A DNA stretch of 64,000 nt from Palsa-965 sp044448685. Lineage in GTDB: Bacteria; Bacteroidota; Bacteroidia; Palsa-965. Made by a program: the position numbers and the translations under genes. Each line of letters opens with the position of its first letter. Positions within the stretch are counted from its first letter, which is position 1. Shown here piece by piece: positions 31,496 through 40,427 of this stretch. The stretch is taken from positions 62,001-126,000 of the forward strand of contig JBIOHC010000002.1 in NCBI GenBank assembly GCA_044448685.1, in the 5' to 3' direction. The notes below the pieces were generated by a model. It ran no database searches, was not told the origin of the DNA, and was given only the letters and a program-made list of their open reading frames with translations.

Positions 31496-34400
31496 TTATT
31501 TCTTAACTAAACCATCGTCTTTCTTATCGAAATCCACCACTATCGGGGTAGCGATACAAAGCGAAGAGTAAGTACCGATAACCACACCGATCAGCAGGGC
31601 GAAGGCAAAACCTCTGATTACATCCCCACCGAACACAAAGATCGACAAGAGAACGAAGAAGGTAATGGTCGACGTATTGATAGTCCGGGTCAGGGTGCTG
31701 TTCAATGCGTAGTTGATCATATTGTGCTGCTCTGTCTTGCTCATACTCTGTTTCTGGGTCAGGAATTCCCTGATTCTGTCGAATACAACCACGGTATCTG
31801 TCATGGAATAACCCATAACAGTAAGCAATGCAGCTACGAAATCCTGTCCTATTTCAAGAGAGAAAGGCAACACCCCGTCAAAGATTACATAACAGGACAT
31901 AACCACCAGCACGTCGTGGAACAGAGCGGCTACCGCACCCAGACCATACTGCCATTTCTTGAATCGTACCAGGATGAAAAGGAACATCAGGATACAGGAG
32001 AAGAAGATAGCCAGCAAGGAGGCGTACACGATATCTTTCGCAATAGAAGGACCGACCTTGGTACTGCTCATGACATCGTAGGTAGGCTGAACTTTTTTCA
32101 GGCCTGTTTCCAGTGCTTTTTCGACTGTTGAGTCGGCTTTTATACTGCTTTCATTAATTAGATAGGTAGTGGTGATCTTTACCTGGTTGGAAGAACCGAA
32201 GGTCTTTACTTCAGGTTCTGAACCGAAGCTCACCTTCAGTGCACCCCTTACATCGGCAACCTGCACAGGCTTGTGGAAACGAACCTGGAAGGTACGGCCG
32301 CCCTGGAAATCAACACCCAGATTGAATCCCTTGTTCTTCACGAAGAAGATAAGACCGATCAGGATAATGGTGCTGGAGAAGATATAGAAGTATTTACGTT
32401 TTCCTACAAAGTCAATCTTGGCATGACGCAGGAGATTCTCAGTGGCAGGAACAGAGAACTTAACAATGGCTCCCGGTTTCTTCAGCATACGGTCGAACAC
32501 GATACGGGTGATGAAGATGGCACAGAACATAGAGCTCAGGATACCGATGATCAGGGTAGTTGCAAAGCCCTGTACCGGTCCGCTACCGAATATAAACAGG
32601 ATGATACCGAGAATAAGTGTTGTCAGGTTGGAGTCAAGGATGGACGACATGGCATGCTTGTAACCTTCGGTCACCGCCAGTACCATACCTTTTCCTTCAC
32701 GTAATTCTTCCCGCACACGTTCGAAAATCAGGATATTCGCATCTACTGATAAGGCTATAGTCAGCACGATACCGGCAATACCGGGCAGTGTAAGTACAGC
32801 ACCCAGGGAGGTAAGCACACCCATGATAAAGAATACGTTTACAAGCAAGGCGATATCGGCAACGAGACCGGCGCGGTTGTAATAGAAGCCCATATAAATA
32901 AGTACCACGATAAGGGCTACGACGAAGGAGAGGAAACCGGCATTGATGGCTTCCTGACCCAGGGTAGGTCCTATTACTGTTTCTTCCACAATATGTGCAG
33001 GAGCAGGCAGCTTACCTATGCTCAGTACGTTGACAAGGTCATTGGCTTCGTTGATGGAGAAGTCGCCCGTTATAGAAGACCTTCCGTTTGGAATTTCATT
33101 GCTTACACGGGGCGCTGAATACACACAATTATCGAGTACGATGGCAATGCATTTGCCTACGTTGTCATGGGTCAGCAATCTCCAGGAATGAGCGCCTTCA
33201 GCATTCATTGACATGGAAATTTCGGGGTGACCACCATTTTGCTGGTTAAATTCAGTACGGGTATCCGTAACCACATCCCCTTCCATGGCGGCACGTCCGT
33301 CACGGCGGGTTACTTTGATTACATAGAGGTCAAATGCTTTTTTATTGCCTTTCTCTGCCTTCACACCCCAGAAGAACTTCATATTCTTAGGGATCAGCTC
33401 TGCAACACGTTTCATTTTCAGCAGGGTATTGATCCTGGCCGTATCCTTAGCCAAAGCCACACCGGCTACAGGTCCCGGTATTGCCATCTGTCCCTTGCCG
33501 TCCTTACTTGCCTGTATGGATGGGTTAAGCAGGGTGAAGAATAATGGACTCTTCTTCGCCATTTCGGTAAGGCTTTCTGCCTTGCCTTTTAATTTACTGT
33601 TGGAAGTATCACCTTTTTCTTTTTTGTTGATTTCCTCAGCCAGACTATGCTTTGTAGTATCCCTCTTCTCCCCTGCCTTGGCAGTTTTCTTTGCATCGGT
33701 ATTGCCTTTTGTAGTATCAGCAGGTGTTTTAGCAGCAGAATCAGCAGCATAGAGGATTTTACTCAGCTTTTCATTTACATTATTCAGGATGGTAAGAGAC
33801 TCATTGCTCTCATATGTTTCCCAGAATTCCAGATTGGCAGTACCCTGGAGGAGTTTACGAACGCGGTTCTTGTCTTTTACACCCGGTAACTCGATCAGGA
33901 TACGCCCTGTATTAGGCATAAGCTGTATACTTGGCTGGGCAACACCGAACTTATTGATACGCTGCTCGAGGATGAGCTTGGCGCGTTTTACGCTTTCATC
34001 GGCTTCTGTGTTCAGCACTTTCAGTACTTCCGCATTGGTGGTAGTGAAGTTGATTTTGTTTTTCAGTTCCACAGTCTGGAAGAAAGCGGCCAGCTTGGCA
34101 CCCGGATTATTTCTTTCAAAAGCTTTTCCGAACAGTTCCACAAATGTTCCCTGTTGTGACTTACTCATTTCAATAGCATCATTCACTGATTTTGTGAAGG
34201 AAGGATCGGGGTTGTAATTACTCAGGGCTTTCACGATTTCGGAAACGGAGATTTCCATCGTTACGTTCATACCCCCTTTTAAGTCAAGACCCAAGTTGAT
34301 AGCATGCTGTCTAACCTGTGAGCCGGTATATTTAATGATACCCAGGCTATATACATTCTCATTGGCAATGGAATCATTGAGGTAGAATTCCTCTCTTTTG

Positions 34401-34618
34401 GAACGCAGGGAATCCAGATAGTGCCTGGTCTGGGCTGTATCGTTATTACAGACCTTTTTAGCGCTGTCAATAACCGCTTTGCGTTTTATATAGCTATCCG
34501 CATAATTTTTTGCATCCGAATCAATTCCATTCGCAATAAAGGTGAAGGAGAGATAAAACAGGCATGACAGAGCCATTAAGATGGTGAATACCCGTATGGC
34601 GCCTTTAATATTTTGCAT
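31496..34618 (-). CDS. secDF: Fused protein translocase subunits SecD-SecF
   Basis: The 1040-residue protein joins SecD (about 1-690) and SecF (about 735-1040), the proton-driven RND-type partners of SecYEG that pull preproteins out of the channel. Marks of SecD are LGLDLKGGMNVTMEI (about 110-124) and the membrane motif SVDANILIFERVREELREGK. Marks of SecF are FNLGVDFQGGRTFQV and SMTDTVVVFDRIREF. A Lys/Thr-rich insertion near 300-350 (AAKTPADTTKGNTDAKKTAK) is longer than usual and typical of Bacteroidota SecDF. The expected 12 spans are visible. A -10 box lies 79 bases upstream. Confidence 0.96.
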   Translation of the reverse strand: MQNIKGAIRVFTILMALSCLFYLSFTFIANGIDSDAKNYADSYIKRKAVIDSAKKVCNNDTAQTRHYLDSLRSKREEFYLNDSIANENVYSLGIIKYTGSQVRQHAINLGLDLKGGMNVTMEISVSEIVKALSNYNPDPSFTKSVNDAIEMSKSQQGTFVELFGKAFERNNPGAKLAAFFQTVELKNKINFTTTNAEVLKVLNTEADESVKRAKLILEQRINKFGVAQPSIQLMPNTGRILIELPGVKDKNRVRKLLQGTANLEFWETYESNESLTILNNVNEKLSKILYAADSAAKTPADTTKGNTDAKKTAKAGEKRDTTKHSLAEEINKKEKGDTSNSKLKGKAESLTEMAKKSPLFFTLLNPSIQASKDGKGQMAIPGPVAGVALAKDTARINTLLKMKRVAELIPKNMKFFWGVKAEKGNKKAFDLYVIKVTRRDGRAAMEGDVVTDTRTEFNQQNGGHPEISMSMNAEGAHSWRLLTHDNVGKCIAIVLDNCVYSAPRVSNEIPNGRSSITGDFSINEANDLVNVLSIGKLPAPAHIVEETVIGPTLGQEAINAGFLSFVVALIVVLIYMGFYYNRAGLVADIALLVNVFFIMGVLTSLGAVLTLPGIAGIVLTIALSVDANILIFERVREELREGKGMVLAVTEGYKHAMSSILDSNLTTLILGIILFIFGSGPVQGFATTLIIGILSSMFCAIFITRIVFDRMLKKPGAIVKFSVPATENLLRHAKIDFVGKRKYFYIFSSTIILIGLIFFVKNKGFNLGVDFQGGRTFQVRFHKPVQVADVRGALKVSFGSEPEVKTFGSSNQVKITTTYLINESSIKADSTVEKALETGLKKVQPTYDVMSSTKVGPSIAKDIVYASLLAIFFSCILMFLFILVRFKKWQYGLGAVAALFHDVLVVMSCYVIFDGVLPFSLEIGQDFVAALLTVMGYSMTDTVVVFDRIREFLTQKQSMSKTEQHNMINYALNSTLTRTINTSTITFFVLLSIFVFGGDVIRGFAFALLIGVVIGTYSSLCIATPIVVDFDKKDDGLVKK

Positions 34619-34696
34619 ATCGTAATGAATTATTTTAAAACCTAATTAATATTCTTAACCCATGATTCTCAGGAAACAGCCTGAAAAATGAAGGGT

Positions 34697-34704
34697 GCAA
34701 ATAT
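34697..34704 (-). promoter_or_regulatory. -10 box of secDF
   Basis: TATATTTG on the minus strand fits TAnnTTTG exactly and lies 79 bases before the secDF ATG. No strong -35 is visible. Confidence 0.45.
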
Positions 34705-34825
34705 AGAAATCCAATCATTATTAACCAATTTTAATTCAAATAGGCCGAAAATCCGCCTTTCTGCCACTGGAATACTTAGAAAACCTCGGATAATTGCAGT
34801 AATTTAGCATTCTGGCAAGCAAACT

Positions 34826-37069
34826 ATGTGTTTAAAAAGGCTTTTTCTTCGTTTTTCTCTCTTTGCCCTTTTCACTCTTTCTGTTTCTGATTCTTTTGCC
34901 CAGATCAGCTTCCTCCGTTATGACTCCATTCCTGTTTTCAGTGGAACGGATACGCTCAGCAATGCCTGGACAGGGGGACTGAATTTCTGCCAGTTTTCTG
35001 AAATAGACCTCAACCTGGATGGAATACCCGATCTCTTTGTGTTTGACCGTCAGGGAATAAACGGGGGAAGGATTTCTACCTTCATCAATAAAGGTACACC
35101 CGGCAAAGTTGACTACATAAGCGCTCCTCAGTACATACGCAACTTTCCTCCCTTGCACGACTGGGTCATATTGGCCGATTATAATTGCGATGGCAAGGCC
35201 GATATTTTCACCTCAGGACCTTTTGATAAGGTTACGCTCTATAAAAACACTTCTACTTTAGCAGGCGGGGTTTCTTTCCAGCTGGTAACACCGGATATTA
35301 AATCTCAGTACGGATCAAGCGGAATACTGGGACTGTATGTAAGCCCGGCCGATATTCCGGTGATTACCGATATTGACGGGGACGGGGATCTGGATATCGT
35401 TACCTATTCCATACAAGGCTGGATGGCTGAATACCATAAAAACATGTCTATGGAACTGTACGGAACCTGCGACAGTCTGAACTATGTATTGCAGCATTAT
35501 TGCTGGGGACTTTTTTATGACGGAAACAACTGCACAAACTACCTCACCCTGGGCGATACCTGTGTGCCGGCTATCAACCCCATTGGATGGGACAGTCTTT
35601 CGGGCAATACAAAGCATTCCGGTACCTGTCTCCTGTGTCCTAAGCGTAATGTAAATAATGACAGGGATCTGATTATAGGCCATGTGTTGTGTAAGAACCT
35701 GACACACCTCGAAAATGTAGGAACCAATGTCAATGCACGTATGGCTAATCCGGATTACAACTACCCAGCTTACGATGTTCCGGTTAACCTGAATGTCTTC
35801 GCCTGTGGCTTTATGGCTGATGTGGACAATGACGGAAAAAAAGACATGCTTGTCAGTCCCAATTACAATCAACAGGGAGCTGCCGAAGATTTTAAAAGCG
35901 TGCTTTGGTATAAAAACGTCGGTAATTCAGATACTATGGTGCTGCACTATCAGCAGTCAAACTTATTACAGGATAAAATGATTGATGTGGGAGAAGGGGC
36001 CTTCCCGGTCCTTCACGATTACGACGGGGATGGTCTGGCCGACCTTTTCATTGGCAACTACGGGTATTATGATACGTCGGGAACTGTTCGCTCCCGAATC
36101 GCTGTCTTTAAAAATACCGGCACAGCAATCAAACCTGCATTCACTCTTTTAAGCAGAGATTTTGCAAATATCAGCACCCTCAATCTGGGTCTGACAGAGT
36201 TTGCACCCACATTCGGTGATCTGGACGGAGACGGGGATTCGGATATGCTCATCGGCGATAATGCAGGCCATGTTTACTATTTTGAAAAACAAGCCGGTCC
36301 ACCTGACAGCTTTGTATACCAGCCCAACAAATTCCCTGCAGTCAGTGTAGGCCAGTATACCACTCCACAGCTTTATGACCTGGATGGGGATGGACTCCTG
36401 GATCTGCTCATCGGAAACCGCAGCGGAACAATTTATTATTACCGCAATACAGGCACTGCGACCAGCCCGGTGTTTGCATCAGCTACCACAACCCATCTGG
36501 GGAATGTCAATACAACCATAAGCGGGTTTACAACAGGATATGCTGCCCCCTACTTTTATAAAGAAGCAGGCTCCATCCGACTCCTCGTCGGTACAGAAAG
36601 CGGAGTGATCCAGAAATACGGAAATATTGACGGAAACCTGGGTGGTTCCTTTACTATGCTTGATCCTCACCTGGCCTGGATAGGAGAAGGGGAACGGGCT
36701 ATACCTTATCTATATGATATCAACGGGGATGGAATGCTGGACCTCTTTGTGGGCAACTTTGCAGGTGGAGTGGAATGTTATCTGGGCAGCAGTCTGACAG
36801 GGATCAATACTTTACCATCCCTGCCTGCATTTGATTTCGGGCTGTATCCCAACCCTGCTTCGACAGAAGTAAACATACAGATTTCCGGATTCCGTTTCGG
36901 AACACTGTATATGTGTGATATCATAGATCTTCCGGGCAGGGAGGTTTATCATTCTTCCCTGAAAGAATCCCAGTCAATATTTCCTATAGCTGATCTGGCT
37001 CCGGGGATATATCTTGTACGTATCTCCTCTCCGGAAGGAATAAGGATGCAGAAGCTGATTAAAAAATAA
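34826..37069 (+). CDS. FG-GAP/VCBS repeat protein secreted by T9SS
   Basis: The 747-residue protein has a signal peptide (MCLKRLFLRFSLFALFTLSV...DSFA) and eight or more FG-GAP/VCBS-type repeats, each with a calcium-binding D-x-D-G-D/N core: DLNLDGIPDLFVFD, DIDGDGDLDIVTYS, DYDGDGLADLFIGN, DLDGDGDSDMLIGD and DLDGDGLLDLLIGN. These build integrin-like beta-propeller blades. The last 75 residues (LYPNPASTEVNIQISGFRFG to PGIYLVRISSPEGIRMQKL) form a T9SS type A sorting tail. A short Cys-rich loop near 205-275 is unusual. It is likely a surface or secreted binding protein; no catalytic motif is seen. It is a lone plus-strand gene, head-to-head with secDF. Confidence 0.88.
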   Translation: MCLKRLFLRFSLFALFTLSVSDSFAQISFLRYDSIPVFSGTDTLSNAWTGGLNFCQFSEIDLNLDGIPDLFVFDRQGINGGRISTFINKGTPGKVDYISAPQYIRNFPPLHDWVILADYNCDGKADIFTSGPFDKVTLYKNTSTLAGGVSFQLVTPDIKSQYGSSGILGLYVSPADIPVITDIDGDGDLDIVTYSIQGWMAEYHKNMSMELYGTCDSLNYVLQHYCWGLFYDGNNCTNYLTLGDTCVPAINPIGWDSLSGNTKHSGTCLLCPKRNVNNDRDLIIGHVLCKNLTHLENVGTNVNARMANPDYNYPAYDVPVNLNVFACGFMADVDNDGKKDMLVSPNYNQQGAAEDFKSVLWYKNVGNSDTMVLHYQQSNLLQDKMIDVGEGAFPVLHDYDGDGLADLFIGNYGYYDTSGTVRSRIAVFKNTGTAIKPAFTLLSRDFANISTLNLGLTEFAPTFGDLDGDGDSDMLIGDNAGHVYYFEKQAGPPDSFVYQPNKFPAVSVGQYTTPQLYDLDGDGLLDLLIGNRSGTIYYYRNTGTATSPVFASATTTHLGNVNTTISGFTTGYAAPYFYKEAGSIRLLVGTESGVIQKYGNIDGNLGGSFTMLDPHLAWIGEGERAIPYLYDINGDGMLDLFVGNFAGGVECYLGSSLTGINTLPSLPAFDFGLYPNPASTEVNIQISGFRFGTLYMCDIIDLPGREVYHSSLKESQSIFPIADLAPGIYLVRISSPEGIRMQKLIKK

Positions 37070-37083
37070 ATGGAATCCAGATA

Positions 37084-37172
37084 GAACGCGGATTTTCATG
37101 ATTAATCATGATGTTTGGATATCTCTGATAATCAGCGAAAATCATAACAATCATGACAATCAGTGGTCTATA
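37084..37172. repeat. GAACGCGGATTTT-type intergenic repeat
   Basis: The left end is GAACGCGGATTTTCATGATT and the right end AATCAGCGAAAATCATAACA then GTCTATAA. The two halves resemble each other as imperfect inverted copies (TCATGATT against AATCATGA). It lies between the FG-GAP gene and the metal-locus promoter. A partial copy is at 14419-14446. Confidence 0.7.
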
Positions 37173-37227
37173 ACGCTAGCACATTAATTTTGCTGATTTA
37201 AATCATTTTCTCTTCCCGGGCTTTCAT

Positions 37228-37235
37228 TACATTTG
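37228..37235 (+). promoter_or_regulatory. -10 box at the head of the putative metal locus
   Basis: TACATTTG fits TAnnTTTG exactly; 8 bases later is the ATG of the first gene (37244), giving a leader of one or two bases. No inverted repeat like a Fur or Zur box is evident around it, though the 37200-37227 stretch is C/T rich. Confidence 0.6.
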
Positions 37236-37243
37236 CTCCAGCA

Positions 37244-37621
37244 ATGAGCCGTTTATTTTCTTCTTTTTTTCTTTTTCTGTATCTGGCAGCAATCCTGGTG
37301 CCTTTGTATCCTGTATTGGATTATGCCCTGCACAAAGAAGCTATTGCCAAAATCTATTGTGAGAACAAGAACAAACCGGCTATGCATTGCAATGGCAAAT
37401 GCCATATGATGAAGCAAATCAAAAAAGCTGCTGAGCAAGCCCCGGTGAGTCACACCAATGCAGTAGTTGCCGAACAGTTCATGCCCCATGATACGCCTGT
37501 AAGTATCAGTCTTGCTGACCATGCTCCCATCCTTTGCTGTCAGGCTTCGTTTGCCTGGCTGGAACCGCTTTCTTATTTCCAGCCAGCTTCCATTTTCCAC
37601 CCTCCCTGTTGTAAAGCCTGA
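37244..37621 (+). CDS. Cys/His-rich membrane-anchored protein, putative metal binder
   Basis: The 125-residue protein has one N-terminal hydrophobic helix (about 4-25) and then a conserved-looking segment IYCENKNKPAMHCNGKCHMM, with Cys39, Cys49, Cys53 and His54, the pattern C-x9-C-x3-C-H. A later CCQASF and a final PPCCK add more Cys pairs. I recall small Bacteroidota proteins with the same C-E-N-K-x-K-P-x-x-x-C-x-G-K-C core, often next to TonB receptors; no function is known to me. It heads the eight-gene run and starts 8 bases after a -10 box. Confidence 0.72.
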   Translation: MSRLFSSFFLFLYLAAILVPLYPVLDYALHKEAIAKIYCENKNKPAMHCNGKCHMMKQIKKAAEQAPVSHTNAVVAEQFMPHDTPVSISLADHAPILCCQASFAWLEPLSYFQPASIFHPPCCKA

Positions 37622-37683
37622 TTTTATTTTGTCCGGATTCCTTCCGGAATAAATTTCTGTTCCGTGTTTTATTATTTCATGCT

Positions 37684-38751
37684 ATGAAGACGATACACTG
37701 TGTCGTTTCAATCCTCCTTGGCTTATCTTCCATTGCCAATGCCCAGGATTCTGAAACGAATAAAGAAAACTGCAGTTACGATTGCTGCAGGCCCGACGGG
37801 CATGCTCCAATCGGCATCATGACCGATCATGTGCATCCCAAAGGTCAATGGGGCTTTTCCTATTCTTTTATGAATATGAATATGCTTGGCAACCAGAGCG
37901 GAACCAATGCCGTAAGCGAACAACAGGTGCTGAACAATTATACGATGGCCCCTGACAGGATGAATATGCAGATGCATATGGGGATGCTTATGTATGGCAT
38001 CAGCAACCGTTTATCAGCCATGCTTATGCTCAGTTATTCCCATTCGGATATGAGCATGATAGCCCTGCCTACGGCAATGAGTATGCCCGGAATGAATTCA
38101 GGTTCCAATGCTCCGATGACAGTCAGCAACTCCGAACTTTCTGACTCGCACCTCTATTGTTTGTATAAATTAGTTGAGCACGAGCGTCAGCGAATTATTG
38201 TTGCTTTCGGGATGAGTCTCCCTTCCGGAAGTATTACTGTAAACGGTCCTACCCTGCTGGGTGAAGGACAGCGCTTGTCTTATCCTATGCAAAGAGGAAG
38301 CGGTACCTGTGACTTATTGCCCGGCATTACTTATACCGCCCAAAGGCAGGATTTTTCCTGGGGACTGGAAACGAATGCAGTCATTCGTCCTTCTCTTAAC
38401 TCAGAAGGCTATGCACTTGGAAATGTGTATGAAGGCAATGCATGGTTCTCATGGCGTTTCTGCAGGTGGATGAGTACATCACTGAGGGTACAGGAATGTG
38501 TTCAGAACAGGATCAGCGGTTTCAGCAATTCCATTTATATCCTGGGAAGTAATGACCCAACAGCCAATGCAGGGAATTCAGGGGGACAAACAAGTACAGT
38601 CTTCCTGGGTATTAATGTTTACAAATTCCTCCAGCCATTGAAAGGGAACCGCCTCCTGCTCGAATATGGAATACCCTTTTATCAAAATCTGAACGGCATA
38701 CAAATGCCGGTTCAAAACACATTTGCCGCCGGATGGCAGTACAATTTTTAA
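37684..38751 (+). CDS. Met/His-rich outer-membrane protein of unknown function
   Basis: A signal peptide (MKTIHCVVSILLGLSSIANA) is followed by a 335-residue, beta-strand-rich protein. The N-terminal third is full of Met, His and Cys: CSYDCCRPDGHAPIGIMTDH, MNMNMLGNQSG and MNMQMHMGMLMYG, all of which can bind copper. The C-terminal two thirds (ending LLEYGIPFYQNLNGIQMP, AAGWQYNF) alternate polar and hydrophobic residues like an outer-membrane barrel and end in an aromatic (Phe), as barrels do. Similar APIGVM-DH proteins occur in other bacteria and are often annotated as hypothetical transporters. It is 62 bases after the previous gene. Confidence 0.75.
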   Translation: MKTIHCVVSILLGLSSIANAQDSETNKENCSYDCCRPDGHAPIGIMTDHVHPKGQWGFSYSFMNMNMLGNQSGTNAVSEQQVLNNYTMAPDRMNMQMHMGMLMYGISNRLSAMLMLSYSHSDMSMIALPTAMSMPGMNSGSNAPMTVSNSELSDSHLYCLYKLVEHERQRIIVAFGMSLPSGSITVNGPTLLGEGQRLSYPMQRGSGTCDLLPGITYTAQRQDFSWGLETNAVIRPSLNSEGYALGNVYEGNAWFSWRFCRWMSTSLRVQECVQNRISGFSNSIYILGSNDPTANAGNSGGQTSTVFLGINVYKFLQPLKGNRLLLEYGIPFYQNLNGIQMPVQNTFAAGWQYNF

Positions 38752-38769
38752 CTGATAATCTATTCAACA

Positions 38770-39525
38770 ATGAAACGCTACTTTATATCAGCCCTAACAC
38801 TTCTTGCAATTTCAGGGCTGCTTTCTTCCTGTAACAAGGAATCTGGCATTGCTCCTCCTCCTGTTTACGGACAGATTTATTTTCATCTGCATACCAACAT
38901 TGACACTGCCGAAACGGATACCCTTAAAATATGCACCGATGCTTCAGGCAGAAGAATCAGACTCCGGGTTGCTCAGTTTTATGCCTCCAATTTCAAACTT
39001 CAGAAAACAGACGGATCCTGGCTTACCATTAACCATGCTTATCTCTTAAAGACTATTGCCAATGAAATGTGCTATATCGGCTCTGTACCGAGCGGCAATT
39101 ATAACACGATTGCTTTTGACACTGGCCTCGATCCGGACATGAATTCGGCCAGCCCATTGTCTTATTCAAGCGGTAGTATTTTTGCAACACAAAACCCTGC
39201 TATGTGGTTCGGATCCATTGCCCGTGGATATATGTTCCTGAATGTACAGGCCCTGGTTGACACAAGCGCTTCTCATACCGGGCCTGTGAATCAACCTGTA
39301 AGTTATCAGACCGGCACAGCCTCTATGCTCAGAACTGTTAATTTTCCTTACAAACCATTTTCGGTTGTTACCAATATGACAACATTTGTGCACATCACCT
39401 GTGATTTCGGAAAATTGTTGCAGGGAATTGATTTCAAAACCCAGAGTACCGCAACCCCTTTTAACAATGCAGTCGTAGCCAATCAGATAGCCAACAACAT
39501 CCCGGGGATGTTCCGGTATGAGTAA
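38770..39525 (+). CDS. MbnP-like lipoprotein
   Basis: The 251-residue protein has a lipobox with Cys21 (SGLLSSCN). The following body matches the MbnP family pattern: a strand-rich start YGQIYFHLHTNIDTAETDTL, SGRRIRLRVAQFYASNFKLQ, YLLKTIANEMCYIGSVPSGN, FDTGLDPDMNSASPLS, and a Trp motif NPAMWFGSIARGYMF. In methanobactin-producing bacteria MbnP binds copper through a modified Trp and works with the di-haem protein MbnH. No MbnH (cytochrome c peroxidase-like) is encoded in this window, so that partner is missing or replaced. It is 18 bases after the Met-rich protein gene. Confidence 0.8.
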   Translation: MKRYFISALTLLAISGLLSSCNKESGIAPPPVYGQIYFHLHTNIDTAETDTLKICTDASGRRIRLRVAQFYASNFKLQKTDGSWLTINHAYLLKTIANEMCYIGSVPSGNYNTIAFDTGLDPDMNSASPLSYSSGSIFATQNPAMWFGSIARGYMFLNVQALVDTSASHTGPVNQPVSYQTGTASMLRTVNFPYKPFSVVTNMTTFVHITCDFGKLLQGIDFKTQSTATPFNNAVVANQIANNIPGMFRYE

Positions 39526-39552
39526 TTTTTCTTAACTTTAATCAGCTGATAC

Positions 39553-39936
39553 ATGAAAAAAATAATTTCCATCTTCGCACTGCTCCTGACCGGACTCGCA
39601 TTTAACTCCTGCTGCAAGGGAGGCTCCGGTGGTCATGCAACCCTGGCCTGTTCGGTGTTTCATCATGCCAAACCCATTCCGGGATCAACCGTATATATCA
39701 AATACAATGCGACTGATTTTCCCGGCGCCGGCACCTCCAATTATGATGCTCACCTTACCGCAAGCAGCACTTCCAATATTGTCACCTTTGACCACCTCAG
39801 CTGCGGCGATTATTATTTGTATGGTGTAGGTTTCGATTCTTCTCTCATGCTGCCTGTCACAGGTGGCTTGCATTTTCAGATCAAATATTCCGATCGATAT
39901 AAAGCAGAATATACTGATGTACCTGTGACTGAGTAA
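39553..39936 (+). CDS. Small lipoprotein, unknown function
   Basis: The 127-residue protein has a lipobox with Cys20 (GLAFNSCC, a second Cys follows). The rest is beta-rich and compact: GGHATLACSVFHHAKPIPGS, VYIKYNATDFPGAG, YDAHLTASSTSNIV and DHLSCGDYYLYGVGFDSSLM. The arrangement suggests a small beta-sandwich, like a carboxypeptidase-regulatory-type domain (PGS-VYIKYN, then GDYYLYGVG). It lies 27 bases after the MbnP-like gene and is likely part of the same transcript. No homologue with a known role comes to mind. Confidence 0.7.
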   Translation: MKKIISIFALLLTGLAFNSCCKGGSGGHATLACSVFHHAKPIPGSTVYIKYNATDFPGAGTSNYDAHLTASSTSNIVTFDHLSCGDYYLYGVGFDSSLMLPVTGGLHFQIKYSDRYKAEYTDVPVTE

Positions 39937-39938
39937 CA

Positions 39939-39985
39939 CAAGACATAAGACTTCTTGCATTCCCTGAAAATTTTCTTGTGTCTTG
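39939..39985 (+). other. 12-bp hairpin between the lipoprotein and the small His/Cys gene
   Basis: CAAGACATAAGA (39939-39950) pairs with TCTTGTGTCTTG (39974-39985), 11 Watson-Crick pairs and one G-U in the RNA, with a 23-base loop. No T run follows, so it is a candidate processing or attenuation site rather than a terminator. Confidence 0.45.
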
Positions 39986-40003
39986 ATTCTATGTTCTTGC
40001 ACA

Positions 40004-40354
40004 ATGGCACGAATAGCTTATCTTTGTATTCTAATGCTTTCAAAAAAGGTAATAGCTCCTTTCTTTTTCCTGTTCCTCTTTCTGTTTCCTTTAACAGAAA
40101 AAGGGCTGCATGATTATAAGCATAGGGATGACAGCCATTGTACCAGTGATGCCCGACACCTGCACACGCTCGAACACAGTTGTTCCCTTTGTGATTATTC
40201 CCTATCCCCAGCCGCTTCCCTCCCGGAGGCAACATGTGCAGTAAAAATCTTCATCTTTCATTTCCTATATTCCGATTTCAGAAACACGGATCCTGTTTCC
40301 GAAACTGATTTCCTTTTCTCTCCCAGAGGTCCGCCGGCTACTCTCTTTGCCTGA
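40004..40354 (+). CDS. Small His/Cys-rich membrane protein, putative metal binder
   Basis: I take ATG 40004 (MARIAYLCILMLSKKVIAPF), giving 116 residues; an in-frame ATG at 39983 would lie inside the hairpin. After one hydrophobic helix (about 13-31) comes a dense ligand cluster, LHDYKHRDDSHCTSDARHLH then TLEHSCSLCDYS, including H-x3-C and C-S-L-C. Such short His/Cys proteins ahead of TonB receptors are common in Bacteroidota. It ends 73 bases before the receptor start and the two ORFs overlap only if the receptor's unlikely upstream start is used. Coding status is supported by context and composition, not by homology I can verify. Confidence 0.6.
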   Translation: MARIAYLCILMLSKKVIAPFFFLFLFLFPLTEKGLHDYKHRDDSHCTSDARHLHTLEHSCSLCDYSLSPAASLPEATCAVKIFIFHFLYSDFRNTDPVSETDFLFSPRGPPATLFA

Positions 40355-40427
40355 AGAGAATTTTCAATTATCCTTTAATTTACGGTGCATAGCCACGTTC
40401 TCTGCATTGCGTATTAATAATCCGGCC

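Noticed and set aside
37684..38751. Methanobactin-like precursor or secreted copper peptide
   Set aside because: The Met/His-rich segments are part of a 355-residue barrel-like protein with a signal peptide, not a short precursor.
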